A DNA stretch of 21,476 bases from Paratrimastix pyriformis. Its lineage: Eukaryota > Preaxostyla > Paratrimastigidae. A model generated the notes under the pieces. The model searched no databases, was not told the DNA's origin, and worked only from the letters and a program-made list of their open reading frames with translations. Positions within the stretch are counted from its first letter, which is position 1. Every line of letters starts with the position of its first letter. Location: the NCBI GenBank assembly GCA_027972325.1, contig JAPMOS010000396.1, positions 1-21,476 on the forward strand. The letters run 5' to 3'. Position numbers and translations under genes: made by a program. Below are positions 8,916 through 17,584 of the stretch, piece after piece.

Positions 8916-10110
8916 TCAGTCTCCCGGCGACGATGAAGGCGAGCTCGGCGTCGAACTCGGCCAGGATCTGGGGCGTGCTGGGCGTGGGCGGAGCGGAGCG
9001 GAGCGAGAAGACGAGCTTGGTTGGCACACAGAGGCGGGCGGCGAGGAGGAACGACTGGGCTGGCAGCGGGCTGAGCACTTGGGCGACATCGAGGGCGTCT
9101 TGGCAACGGCGACGTAGGTGGGACTCGACGAACTCGGGGGCCCCACCGGGACTCCGACGACGGTCAGGCCCTCGGAAAACGGCAGGACCCTGGCGGGTTG
9201 CTGGGCGATGGTCAGGCAAGCGACGGCGGACGGATCTCGGACGAAGGCATGCGACTTGCTCGGCTCGATGACGAAGCCGAGGGTTGCTGCCTGTTGGAAG
9301 GCGTCGAGGGTGGCCTGGGCTGCGGCAGGTGAGGGTCCCAGGATGAAGACATCGTCGAAGAACGCCATGACCGGTGGGATCGGATGCCCGCCCACCTCCA
9401 GCCGCGGGCCCGGCGAGGAGAGGCAGCTCGAAGACAGGGGTCAAGGGTCATCGAGAACAACAGGGGTGACAGAGGAGATCCCTGTTGCGTACCCATCGTG
9501 GCCTTGATGGGGCTCCCCTGAAGGAGAGCGATTCGGACTCATAGAGCGAGCGGACGAACGACTGGACGGGATCGGGCCAGTGGGCGCAAGCCATGGCTGG
9601 TCCGAGGCACTCCCGGTGGAAGTGCCCGAAAGCGTTGCGGAGATCGAGCTGAATGATGGTGGTGTCGGGGAGAGGTTGGAGTCGATGATGGCTGAGATGG
9701 TGGTGGCAAGGGCTGTGGCCCCGTCGTTGGAGTGGAGGCCGAACTGGGTGGGGCACAGGCTGGGCAGGGTGTGGGCGAGGAGGTGCTGGGCGAGGAGGCG
9801 GGTCAGGACTCTGGTGAGCGTCTCGGGGATGGCGATCGGACGGAGCAGGCGAGGGTTCTTCTTGGGAACGGCGACGAGGCGGGACGCGCAAAGGCAACGC
9901 GGCAGCCACCCGGCTGCCAGAAAGTAGTTGAAAGCTGTGGTGAGGAGGTCCACGATGGCTTCGTCCTTCAAAACCACCTTGCGCAGGTGGTCGGGGGCGA
10001 GGCCACTCGGTCCCCCGGCTGTCCCACGTCCCCCACCTTGAGGATGCAGGCCTTGACCTGCTCTGACGTCAGGGTGAGCGGGGATCTCCGGGGCGGCAGG
10101 GGTGGTGCAG
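8916..10110 (-). pseudogene. LINE-B reverse transcriptase
   Basis: RT blocks occur in the right order on the minus strand: SGLAPDHLRK, LVAVPKKN, RPIAIPETLTRVLTR, LDLRNAFGHFHREC (motif A), GTQQGSPLSPLLFS, MAFFDDVFILG (catalytic box, FFDD instead of the common Y/F-A-DD, near 9340-9363), then ATLGFVIEPSKSHAF and a thumb. After the thumb LPVRLGGLGIAAT marks the RT end near 8840. The two motif-A and box-C aspartates are present. The blocks alternate among three frames with roughly five changes, so no single protein is encoded as written. It is related to RTs with RPIA.-.LRRL and LP.RLGGLG signatures that carry a C-terminal RLE. Confidence 0.85.
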
Positions 10111-10119
10111 GCGCAGTGT

Positions 10120-10287
10120 CGACGGCAGGCTGAGCGGACGGTGCGACGGCAGGCTGATCGGACGGGGCGACGGCAGGCCGAGCGGACGGGGCGACGGCAG
10201 GCTGAGCGGACGGTGCGACGGCAGGCTGGGCGGACGGTGCGACGGCAGGCTGATCGGACGGGGCGACGGCAGGCTGATCGGACGGTG
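10120..10287 (-). repeat. 24-bp tandem repeat, 7 units (SxQPAVAP)
   Basis: Seven 24-bp units with few substitutions encode SAQPAVAP/SDQPAVAP, just before the RT. The core CGGCAGGCTGA is shared with the 11.2-kb array, which has the same period. The array is absent from the second LINE-B copy. Confidence 0.95.
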
Positions 10288-10386
10288 ATGCGGACTGGCT
10301 GAACAAGGTGGCGATGGCGTCGGTGGACGGGTTGCTTGCGGGCTTGGGATGGGCGGCGGTCATTGCGGCGAGCTGTTCGTCGGGCG

Positions 10387-11025
10387 TCAGTTGGACCTCC
10401 CTTTGCGGAGGAGTGAGACCGCGGTGGAGATGCGGCCTTGCCCGATGAGCTGGTCGGCGCGGGTATACCGGGCGGTGATCTTGTCGACGTGGCGGCGTTT
10501 GCGGTTGGCGACTCGGCGGGCCAGGAGCTCGTTGGGTAGGGCCAGCAGTGAGGCAGTTGCCTGCTCCACGGCCGGCTTGGAGGCGGGGTCAGGCGGGCTG
10601 GTGGTTGCCGAAGGAAGGAGCGTGACGAGAGCGGACAGGCGGGACTTGAACGCGACGGCGAAGCGGGAAACCTGGCGAGGGTAAAACGACGGCGGGACCC
10701 ATTGCGACGCAGGGATGGGGTGGCACTCGGAGGGTGGGGAGGCTTGTGGGTGGAAGGGAGAGTGGGGGTGGGGTCTGCGTTGCCTGGGAGGGAGCCAATT
10801 GAGGAGCGCGACATCGGCGAGGCGAGATTTGTGTGCTGGAGCGATGAGATGGATGGAGGCGATGGCGAGTCGGGCTAGGAGGTCGCGGTTGGTCGCAACC
10901 CTGAGGACCCTGTCCCGGACTGCGTGGGCGATGGGGGCGGTCGGCTGCTCGAGGAGGATCTTTGGCCACTGGCGCCAAACTGGACGAGCTTGAGGGAGGT
11001 GACGATGGACGGGTCCTTGAGCCAC
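10387..11025 (-). pseudogene. LINE-B region between OTU and RT
   Basis: A minus-strand frame carrying PIAHAVRDRVLRVATNRDLL, a Pro-rich middle and ALPNELLARRVANRKRRHVD...LIGQGRISTAVSLLRKG. The last block, a basic helical segment ending in a G-x-A-x-x-L pattern, is typical of the segment just N-terminal to RT in this LINE type and probably binds RNA. It is out of frame with both the OTU frame and the RT, so at least two indels flank it. Confidence 0.65.
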
Positions 11026-11897
11026 CTGGCCAGGGTGACCAGGCGGAGGAAGCCGGATCGGGCGAGTTCATCTGCGGACTTGAAGATGCGGCCGGGCTGG
11101 GAGGCTGATGGTTGCGGAGTGGGAGCGGCTTGCAGGGGTTGCTGGAGTGAGGGGTTGGGCTGGGAGGACGGCGATGGCTGCTGAAGGGAGGCGGCAGGCT
11201 GAGGGATGGGTGTTGCGGCAGGCTGAGGGATGGGTGTTGCGGCAGGCTGAGGGATGGGTGTTGCGGCAGGCTGAGGGGTGGGTGTTGCGGCAGGCTGAGG
11301 GATGGGTGTTGCGGGCGTGCGCAGGGGGGCGGCAGGCAGATAGGCACGGTAATGCTGATTGGACAATGAAAGGAAAACCGGCGGGGAGGCAAGTCCCAAC
11401 CGCGAGAAGCGAGGCCCATCGGTGATGATGATCACCGACCGCTCGGCGGCCAGCGCCCAGCTCAGGAGAGCCCTTTCGGGCACCCGGCCGGGGGAGACCA
11501 TGCGGGTAACGTGGGCCTGGATCTTCTGGCTGAAGGGGCTCAAATCTTGGGGGGCTCCGGTGTCAAAATCGAAATGGAGTTCGTCTCGGATGAAGAGCCT
11601 CAGCACGGCCGAGTTGGTCCCGAAGAAGCAGCAGGCGCGGAGGCGCTCCCCCGCGTGCTGCTCCGTGGATCGGCCCGTGGCTGCAGCCACAGAGCGGAAA
11701 AAACAATCACCTTGACCGCCGCAGTCAAATAGCGAGAATCCGTTGGGGATGGGAGTAGGAAGATAGTCGAGGGAGAGGTCTTCGGCCATGAGGTCGGACG
11801 GAAATGGCGATCGGAATGCATTCTCAAGGGCCGAAAGGGTGGGAACGAAAGGGAGAGGCACTGGGAGCGCTTTTGATGGAGGAAGGCTCTGAAACAC
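10875..11897 (-). CDS. LINE-B OTU-like cysteine protease and linker (340 aa)
   Basis: This is the longest clean frame of the element. After about 55 residues comes FDCGGQGDCFFRSVA, matching the OTU catalytic box (D..G.GDC.FR). About 120 residues later SVIIITDG and NQHYRAYLP give the second strand and the catalytic His-Tyr. OTU proteases cleave ubiquitin or polyproteins. In retrotransposons they are thought to process the element's own product or counter host ubiquitination, which is inference here. The OTU core spans roughly residues 50-180. It is followed by five 8-aa TPIPQPAA units, then a Gln/Pro/Ser linker and a helical stretch (GFLRLVTLARWLKD) that continues in another frame. The protease core itself looks uninterrupted. 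A first Met further upstream is possible. Confidence 0.8.
   Translation of the reverse strand: MFQSLPPSKALPVPLPFVPTLSALENAFRSPFPSDLMAEDLSLDYLPTPIPNGFSLFDCGGQGDCFFRSVAAATGRSTEQHAGERLRACCFFGTNSAVLRLFIRDELHFDFDTGAPQDLSPFSQKIQAHVTRMVSPGRVPERALLSWALAAERSVIIITDGPRFSRLGLASPPVFLSLSNQHYRAYLPAAPLRTPATPIPQPAATPTPQPAATPIPQPAATPIPQPAATPIPQPAASLQQPSPSSQPNPSLQQPLQAAPTPQPSASQPGRIFKSADELARSGFLRLVTLARWLKDPSIVTSLKLVQFGASGQRSSSSSRPPPSPTQSGTGSSGLRPTATS
11191..11310 (-). repeat. 24-bp tandem repeat, 5 units (TPIPQPAA)
   Basis: Five near-identical 24-bp units, in phase with the reading frame, each encoding eight residues of the linker behind the OTU domain. The second LINE-B copy has only about one unit (near 18925-18950), so the array expands and contracts. 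Confidence 0.95.
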
Positions 11898-12174
11898 GTT
11901 GGGAGTGTGGTGTGAGGGACTGGGGGAGGGAAGATGCGCGGATGCGCGAGTGAGGAGAAGATGCTGAGGGGAGACTCTCGTGGATTGCTCGAACTTGACT
12001 GGTTGGGCTGATGGGGATGCTTCCGCGACTGAACTGCTGTGGACTTCACGGAGAAGAAATTCGAATTGAACGAGATGTGGAGCTAACCCCCCCGGTTCGC
12101 GGGGAGGGCATAAGAAAAGGGGGTGTATATACGTTTACACGGGGGTGGTCACGAGCATGTTTTGCGGCTGACTT
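11898..12174 (-). other. LINE-B 5' leader
   Basis: Sequence from the shared 5' boundary to the protease frame. It begins GTCAGCCGCAAAAC and contains the dispersed CGTGACCACCCC...CCCCTTTTCTT repeat (12085-12155) and the phrase CTCGTTCAATTCGAATTTCT, all kept in the second copy at 18345-18460. Conservation of a non-coding leader at the same position in two copies suggests a promoter or a structured 5' UTR, as autonomous LINEs need. No core promoter motif is asserted. Confidence 0.6.
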
Positions 12175-13084
12175 TGCCACAATCGGCAGAACGAACCGCG
12201 AGAGACACCAAACAATAATAGGACTATCTCTGCTTCTACCTTGCCGAATTTGGGTCACTTGTTCCAGCCGATCCCGCAGGACAGCATCATCAATGCTGCC
12301 TGCTCATCGAGTTGACAACGGTCATGGCGGTATCGATCATACCATACGCACTGCTTTTCTAAAACACATTCCCATTGTAAGCGGCGTCAAAGACGCCGAT
12401 GTGACGTTCAACCTTCAGCATTAATCATGTCGCCCATTTTGACAACCGGCCCCTTATAAACGCTGGGGATCTAACAGACATTATTCTTTGAGTCTGTTTC
12501 ATCGAGTTGACGGGATTCAGCACACTTTCACGGGATGACCTCGAGTTCGACCATGCTGCGTCGTCGAGGATCTCGTTTCAATGCTGTTTTCCGATGCAGG
12601 CTAATGGGGTTATTTTATTGGTGAAGCGAGGCAGCCGATTTGAGGGCACCCTCGGAATGTGACATTGGTCGATGAGGATCTTCAATAAACTTTTCTTGCA
12701 CGGGCAGAACTCCTTCGAATCACCTGGGCGAGGTTCTTTCGTAAATGTCATCGAATGGTCGGGTTTCCAGCCCTGAAGCCCCCTCGGTGAGGCCGTGCCG
12801 GCGATGGCTGGGCCCGACCGAGGCCTCGTTCCAGCGGGGTATTGCGTCGGTACACAGCTCGAAGAAGGACCAAAGCAAATTTCTCGTCGGGGAGCCCTCT
12901 GCGGCGCGTGGTCGCGAAGTGGACGGGTTTTGCGTGCTGGACGGGTTTCTGCAGGGTACTGTAACGTACAGAGAGAGAGATAGCGTGTTCAACCTCAACG
13001 GCACGCAGACTAAGTTGAAATTCAAACTCGAATTATTACATTCAAGTCTGTCACTCTCCTGAGTCCTCGCATGCCACGCGTCCA
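12175..13084. other. Gene-free stretch between LINE-B and LINE-C
   Basis: Lower-GC sequence than its surroundings, with no domain, RNA gene or clear repeat apart from a small hairpin at 12382-12398 and the phrase CATCGAGTTGAC at about 12305 and 12500. It holds an AATAAA near 12684 on the plus strand, with no gene to assign it to. Probably host intergenic DNA separating two insertions, or partly the LINE-C 3' UTR. Confidence 0.45.
12382..12398. other. Perfect 7-bp stem hairpin
   Basis: CGGCGTC-AAA-GACGCCG. Isolated, with no U-run after it. Could be a chance palindrome. Confidence 0.5.
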
Positions 13085-13900
13085 CTAAGCGTGCGAATCG
13101 CAGATCCGCATTGACTCCCTCGAATTCTGTGGGAGCGCTCGGTGGAGATAGTCAATGGTCACTGACTTCCTGGTTCTTCGTCGTGCTCTTTGCGGGTCTC
13201 GTTTGTTCTCGCCTCCGTCACTCCTGATCGACGGCAATAGGACTTCGTTGCTCCGATCGCTTCGACCGGGCAAGATGGAGCTGGTGATGGTGTCGTCGGG
13301 GTGGTGCGTCGTGTGCGCGATCCGTCCGCCGCTCTCTAGGCGGCGCGACCTGGGGGCGCGGCTCCCCGCTCTCGCCGGTCTGCCGTCGGTCTTCCGCCTG
13401 CCGCCGCTCATGGTTGCCGCGCACCTCATGCCGAACAGGGCGAGCATGCTCTCCACCAGCTGCGTCCCGATGCGCCGGCAGAGGCTTTGCACATCCAGCT
13501 TGGCCTTGCCCCTCGACTCCAGGCGCTTTTCCTGGCCTCCGCATTCTCCGGCGGCCGTGGCTCTCTGCCCTTCCTCTGCGGCGCTCCCAGCGGGCTCAGT
13601 GACAGCTCGAGGAGCTCCTGGTACGTCAGGCGCGGCACAATGCCTGTGCTCCCGAAGAGGAGGATGCGGTACTGGCACGCTCGCCCGCTCCTGGCGATGG
13701 CCTCACAGAGGCCCGTACTTCGCGCTTTTGGCCTGGAACGCCTCCTCAAAGTTCGAGGTGACCTGGATCTCCAGGACCTCCATCCCGCCGTCCGGCCGTT
13801 CCAGGACGATGTCCGGGTGCTGGTCCCTGGCCTCCGGCACCGCGGCGAGGACCTCTTCCGGGAAGGCTGCCTGCTTGTTGGTTCTGGCCACCCGTGGTAT
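13085..13900 (-). pseudogene. LINE-C restriction-like endonuclease and C-terminal tail
   Basis: EEVLAAVPEARDQHPDIVLE, then GGMEVLEIQVTS and FEEAFQAKSAKYGPL: the PD...(D/E)xQV...K..KY pattern of the LINE RLE active site, near 13712-13830. Downstream, QYRILLFGSTGIVPRLTYQE continues in a second frame and KLDVQSLCRRIGTQLVESML plus LFGMRCAATM in a third. The frame then runs to a stop near 13085 through an Arg/Ser-rich tail. At least two frame changes lie after the catalytic core; the core itself is clean. Confidence 0.8.
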
Positions 13901-13984
13901 CCGAACTTGTGCGGGACCCTCTGGGCCAGGAATCTGAAGACCCGGTCCGTGATGGCGTCACTCCTCTTGACGTAGTAGTCTCCG

Positions 13985-14060
13985 AACTTCCTGCCGCATC
14001 CTCCCAGCAGGTGGCTCTGCGTCTCGGGGCCCTGCATCCAAAGGGGCACCAGCAGTCCCT
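13985..14060 (-). pseudogene. LINE-C Cys/His motif before the endonuclease
   Basis: CWCPFGC lies in one frame and GPETQSHLLGGCGRKF in the next. Together they show the C-x2-C...ET..H.L..C arrangement of the knuckle that precedes RLE domains. It is followed by YVKRSDAITDRVFRFLAQRV, the usual helix between knuckle and nuclease. Confidence 0.7.
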
Positions 14061-14073
14061 CCGCCGCCGAACC

Positions 14074-14355
14074 GGGCCGACACGGCCTTCACGCCCGGGA
14101 AGGCGTGGAAAACCAAGCAGATATTTTGAACCACGGAGGTTGGCCCTTAACGCTCTTCAACTCTTCACCGTTATCGCTCACCAGGTCTGACAATTTTCGG
14201 TATTTCCGCCTTGCCATTCTTTTCAGAGTATTAACTTTGAGTTCCGGCAAAATGTCACCCACATACTTATCCCTCCCTGTCAACTCCAACGGGGCTAACT
14301 CCCCAGGGCCGACACGGCCTTCACGCCCGGGAAGGCGTGGAAAAACCAAGCAGAT
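14074..14355 (-). repeat. 49-50 bp direct repeats flanking a 183-bp insert
   Basis: 14074-14122 and 14306-14355 are identical apart from one A in a run. Between them lie 183 bp (exactly 61 codons) of lower-GC sequence that stays open in the LINE-C frame. On the minus strand it encodes PLELTGRDKYVGDILPELKV and KRMARRKYRKLSDLVS-type residues. The flanking copies each encode VFPRLPGREGRVGP or its shifted equivalent. This may be an insertion with a long target duplication, or a tandem duplication that captured foreign sequence. Confidence 0.85.
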
Positions 14356-14699
14356 GTTCCGGAGCTGCTGGACCGGGCGCGTGATCTTGCCAGCCCAGCC
14401 CGACGAGCTTCCCCCTCCAGGGGGGTCCAGGGTGTGCCACCACCCCGTGGGCGCCTTCAGCCATTCCTCCGTGATGTCCTCCTCGTTCCACCATTCGGCG
14501 GTCCGCTTGGCCGCCGCCTCGCTCAGCAGCCTGTAGCAGAATGGCAGGTCCCTGCGGGCGGCCCGCTCGCCCTCGGTCCCACCGGGGTCTCCGCCTCGAC
14601 GGTGATCATCTGGAGCGCGACCTGCAGGCCCGTGGTGGGTGTCCGGTCCAGAAGCCGAGCGGCATGGGCGGCTTCCCCTCGCCGCCTCCGCCGCTGCTC

Positions 14700-15200
14700 T
14701 GGCCTGTCGATCGACCCACTGGTTCGCCGGCAACCGGGGCGCCGGGAGCGCCACCTCGTCGAGGTGGGCCGGGCAGTAGCGCAGCACCAGCCGGGATACT
14801 TCAGCAGCTCTCGCCTGATCTCGCCAACCACGTCCCGGTAGCGCTCCACGCGGGCCACGCCCGCAATGGCCCCAGGGTGTACTGCGAATCGCTGAGGAGG
14901 ATGTAGTTCGCCCGCCGGTCTGCCTGCTCCTCCTCCAGAAGTTTCAGGGCCATGCTCACCCCATCAGTTCCGCCAGGCCGTTCGATCCGCAACCCGGGAG
15001 GCCCATCGCCGCGCCGAGGGTCGACCCCGCCCGTCCCTCGGGGGTAGGCCGACTATCAGCGCCGCTGCACCGCCATCCTGCCTGGCCGCGCTGCGTACCA
15101 TCGACCCGTCCGTCCAGACCAGCACCGCGTCGGCTGGTGCCTGTCCGAGGTACTCCATCAGGTCTGCCGCCTCGAGGGCCCGCTTGACCTCCGGAGTCAT
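14700..15200 (-). pseudogene. LINE-C RNase H domain
   Basis: VLVWTDGSMVR (first catalytic Asp, near 15098-15120) and GGAAALIVG open the RNase HI fold. After a frame change GVSMALKLLEEEQADRRA supplies the helix carrying the catalytic Glu and NYILLSDSQYTLG the second Asp (near 14880-14897). After another change CPAHLDEVALP and NQWVDRQARAAAEAA give the late His loop and the last Asp helix. All four catalytic positions can be seen although they lie in different frames. RNase H removes template RNA after first-strand synthesis; its position after the RT fits LINE pol proteins. Confidence 0.8.
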
Positions 15201-15446
15201 GCCGCTGGGCCTCTTGGGGAGAACAGCTTATGAGCGTGGACCCGGCGGTATTCCAACAGCATCTTCTCCTCTCCTCCACGCTTGAAGGCGAAGCGTCGCT
15301 CGATGCCGGCGTGGCGTACCCACCCCAGAGTCCGTCCGCTGCCGCCCGACGCTCCTCGTAGCAGGCCCAGGCCCTCTGGGAGATCTCTGCCCCTCGTGGG
15401 CCAGGAGCCGGGCCGCAAAGGCGAGGCGATCTCTCGTAGGCCGCCT

Positions 15447-15794
15447 TCAGCCCCGCAGGCCCAGCCCGCGCTTTCGGATGGGCTCGAAGAAGAAGCGATG
15501 CGGGATGCCCGGGAGCTCCTTGCCTCGCTCGTTCCGCAGCCAGGCCACGCACCTGTGTTCCAAGGCCTTCTCCATCTCCCCAGCCACTTCAGGGGGGAAG
15601 TCCGCGATGGGGAAGAGGTAGCTCAGCACCGGGACGGCCCAGCAGTTGGCGGTCTGGATCTTGGCCATGGGCGGCAGCTCCGACTCATCAATTGCAGCGA
15701 GCCGCTCCTCCAACGTGGCCCTTGCCCGTTCCCTGGCCGGCCCCAGTCCAGCCGCAGGTTGATCACGAACCACCACATAACCCCTGTCCTCCAC
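15447..15794 (-). pseudogene. LINE-C reverse transcriptase thumb region
   Basis: The 115-residue frame reads ERLAAIDESELPPMAKIQTA, VPVLSYLFPIADFPPEVAGE, CVAWLRNERGKELPGIPHRF and KRGLGLRG. This matches the conserved post-palm region of LINE RTs: a LP...K....... .PVLSYLF helix, a WLR box and a (G)GLGLR terminus. No palm motif remains upstream, and sequence beyond 15800 is non-homologous, so the element was truncated here or cut off by rearrangement. Confidence 0.75.
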
Positions 15795-15800
15795 TCTATC

Positions 15801-17584
15801 CGAAATTCCCCTTTCTTTCTCGTGTTAGTGCAGCCTAAGAGATCGTGTTTGAACCAACAAAAATACTTCTGGAAAGAAGCAAAGAGGAGAGAAAATCTGT
15901 TCGACAGCCAGAGCTTGAAGTGCCCGGGAGCGGGCGGCGCTCACCGCAGCAGCAGCAGCAGACGGGCTTGGCGGCAGCGGGCGTATCGGCCTCATCCTCG
16001 AAGATTTCGGAAAGAAGCCGCCAACAGCATGCAAAGGTAGCGAGGATGGCATCGCAGCTTCGCAACAAGGCGATCGATGATCGGGAGAACCGAGAGTAAA
16101 CAGGAGCCGATTTGGTAGAGGCTCACCCGCGTTGGTGGCACCGGAAGAGGCGGAGGGTTGAACTGGTCGGCAACATATTTGGCTCGTAGAAGAAGTCATT
16201 GCAGCACCTTTCGAAATCGATCAGTTCTGCGCACGGAGAGCGCCGCAGCAGAAAGCTCCCGGGCCTCGTGGCCTGCCAACAAAAAATAAGAGGGTCTTGT
16301 TTTCGAACGCCCAAGAAGAACAGACACAATCTGCACGCCAGCAGGTTTTGCACGCGGATTCATCAACCGAGCGATTTGAAGAGGGTCATCGCCGTGCAAG
16401 AGGGGAAGCGAGAGGGCTCCCAAGAAAGGGCATTTTAACCATGGCATATGGTCGATTGAAGAGCTGGATTGATCAAAATGTATGAAACAAACAAACCAAC
16501 GCCCGGGGACAGACATCGAATAGACGTATAATTGTCCCTGTAGCCAACGAGATTGGCGGACGTATCTGAATTCGTCAACTTTAAGGCCCATCACAAGTTT
16601 GATAAATCTGGAATCGATTGACAGCTGAGGAACCAAGCGGCACCGGCGGGCAACGGGAGCATGACGGAGGGCAATGATCTCGCGGCATAGAGTGCAGGGT
16701 GTCAAGTCAATCAGGTCGCGATGGCACGCTGGAGTTTTGCACTGGCTTGCTGGATTTGGGTGATGGCCCCTGCCCCCGCGGATGAAATTCGCAGTGCGAA
16801 CGAAAATGGGCCATCAACGTGATCGTCGAGTTCAAGGTGTAATCCCACTGTCGTTGGCTCTGCTGCGGAGTGTCTGAGTGGATGTCATTCTTATAAGGAG
16901 TGGAAGGGAAACGTTCAAGCAGACCATGAGAACGATCTTGAACCAGAAGACGAGGAAGATTCGAGACGGGGAACGAGGAATGAACGAAGAATGTAATCAG
17001 TGCTCGGTGATTCATAAAGCCCAAATGGCGAAGCAGACATGATCATGTAGGCGAGTGGGACTGTGGAGATCTGAAACAAAGACCTATGAGTGAGGAACCA
17101 GGACAACCTGGGCAGAAAGACCATCCAGATTCTTCTCATTCTGACCCATTAACAATGGGGAAGGAGCTGAATAGCTGACACGAACACGATGCCGGAGAAT
17201 AGCTGATGGTCCTCTGCAATTGCGGCTTCGACAGAAACATGTGTGCCTGCCCATGCACAAGCAGACCATCTGGGGCGTTGCCCAAACGGTCGAAGTGGTC
17301 GATCGCCACTGTGGCGGATAGTCCGATTCGCAGAGAAAGGCTGTAAAGTCGGTTGTGGTCCGGCCGTCTGCAAGGGATCAGCTTTGTTTGTTACACCCCG
17401 GCGGTAGGCAGTCAAGCAACCCAGTGGCGCCTTGGCGATCGAAATAACTAGGCACAACAGGGACTCCGTGATGCTGGGTGAAGAGGCCTGGTGGACGGTG
17501 GCCAACGATCGGAATCGACAAAACACCGGCCTGAGCGATCGGAGCTGGAGGGTAAACGGTCTGAGCGATCGGACCGCCTGTACC
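15801..17584. other. Lower-GC region, no recognised gene
   Basis: Composition drops clearly compared with the FG gene and the LINEs. A 169-codon minus-strand frame (16196-16705), opening MTPCTLCREIIALRHAPVAR, and a shorter plus frame at 15845-16099 with a Gln run are the most protein-like pieces. Neither matches a family I know, and both could be chance. A duplicated phrase (G/T)CTGAGCGATCGGA occurs near 17530 and 17561. Likely host intergenic or intronic DNA, or an older unrecognised insertion. Confidence 0.4.

Larger units (their letters stand above)
7563..12174 (-). mobile_element. LINE-B: OTU protease-RT-CCHC-RLE non-LTR retrotransposon
   Basis: About 4.6 kb on the minus strand, with domains in order: 5' leader, OTU-like cysteine protease, repeat-rich linker, reverse transcriptase, CCHC knuckle and restriction-like endonuclease. 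The 5' boundary is set by a second copy starting at 18345: both begin AAGTCAGCCGCAAAAC and the flanks differ. The 3' boundary is uncertain, between the RLE stop (7596) and the palindrome. No APE endonuclease and no RNase H is visible. At least eight frame changes lie between the domain blocks. OTU-type cysteine protease plus RLE recalls Dualen/RandI elements, which also carry APE and RNase H. Confidence 0.85.
13085..15800 (-). mobile_element. LINE-C: 5'-truncated RT-RNase H-RLE retrotransposon
   Basis: Minus-strand order: RT thumb, RNase H, a spacer with an unusual insert, a Cys/His motif and a restriction-like endonuclease, with a basic tail ending at 13085. RNase H combined with RLE is a rare LINE arrangement known from Dualen/RandI. 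The RT palm and everything upstream are missing; the 5' limit is near 15800, so this is a typical 5'-truncated insertion. Frame changes separate RT from RNase H, split RNase H twice and split the finger from its first cysteines. The sequence is unrelated to LINE-A and LINE-B beyond shared domain types. Confidence 0.8.

Noticed and set aside
8610-8936. Arg-rich plus-strand frame as a DNA-binding protein
   Set aside because: It is the opposite strand of the low-complexity GCGGCGACAGCGGAG units between the RT and the CCHC region of LINE-B.
10120-10287. Regular 24-bp repeats as a CRISPR array
   Set aside because: The units are directly contiguous with no unique spacers, are in frame with a coding region and are in a eukaryotic setting.
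10875-11897. OTU frame as a host deubiquitinase gene
   Set aside because: It is continuous with RT-side sequence in two separate copies that share a LINE 5' end, so it belongs to the element.
12085-12125. GGTTCGCGGG block as a tRNA T-arm
   Set aside because: No acceptor stem, D-arm or anticodon arm can be placed around it; it belongs to the dispersed palindromic repeat.
13085-15800. LINE-C as an LTR retroelement because of its RNase H
   Set aside because: No LTRs, primer-binding site, protease or integrase; the RT thumb type and C-terminal RLE are those of LINEs.
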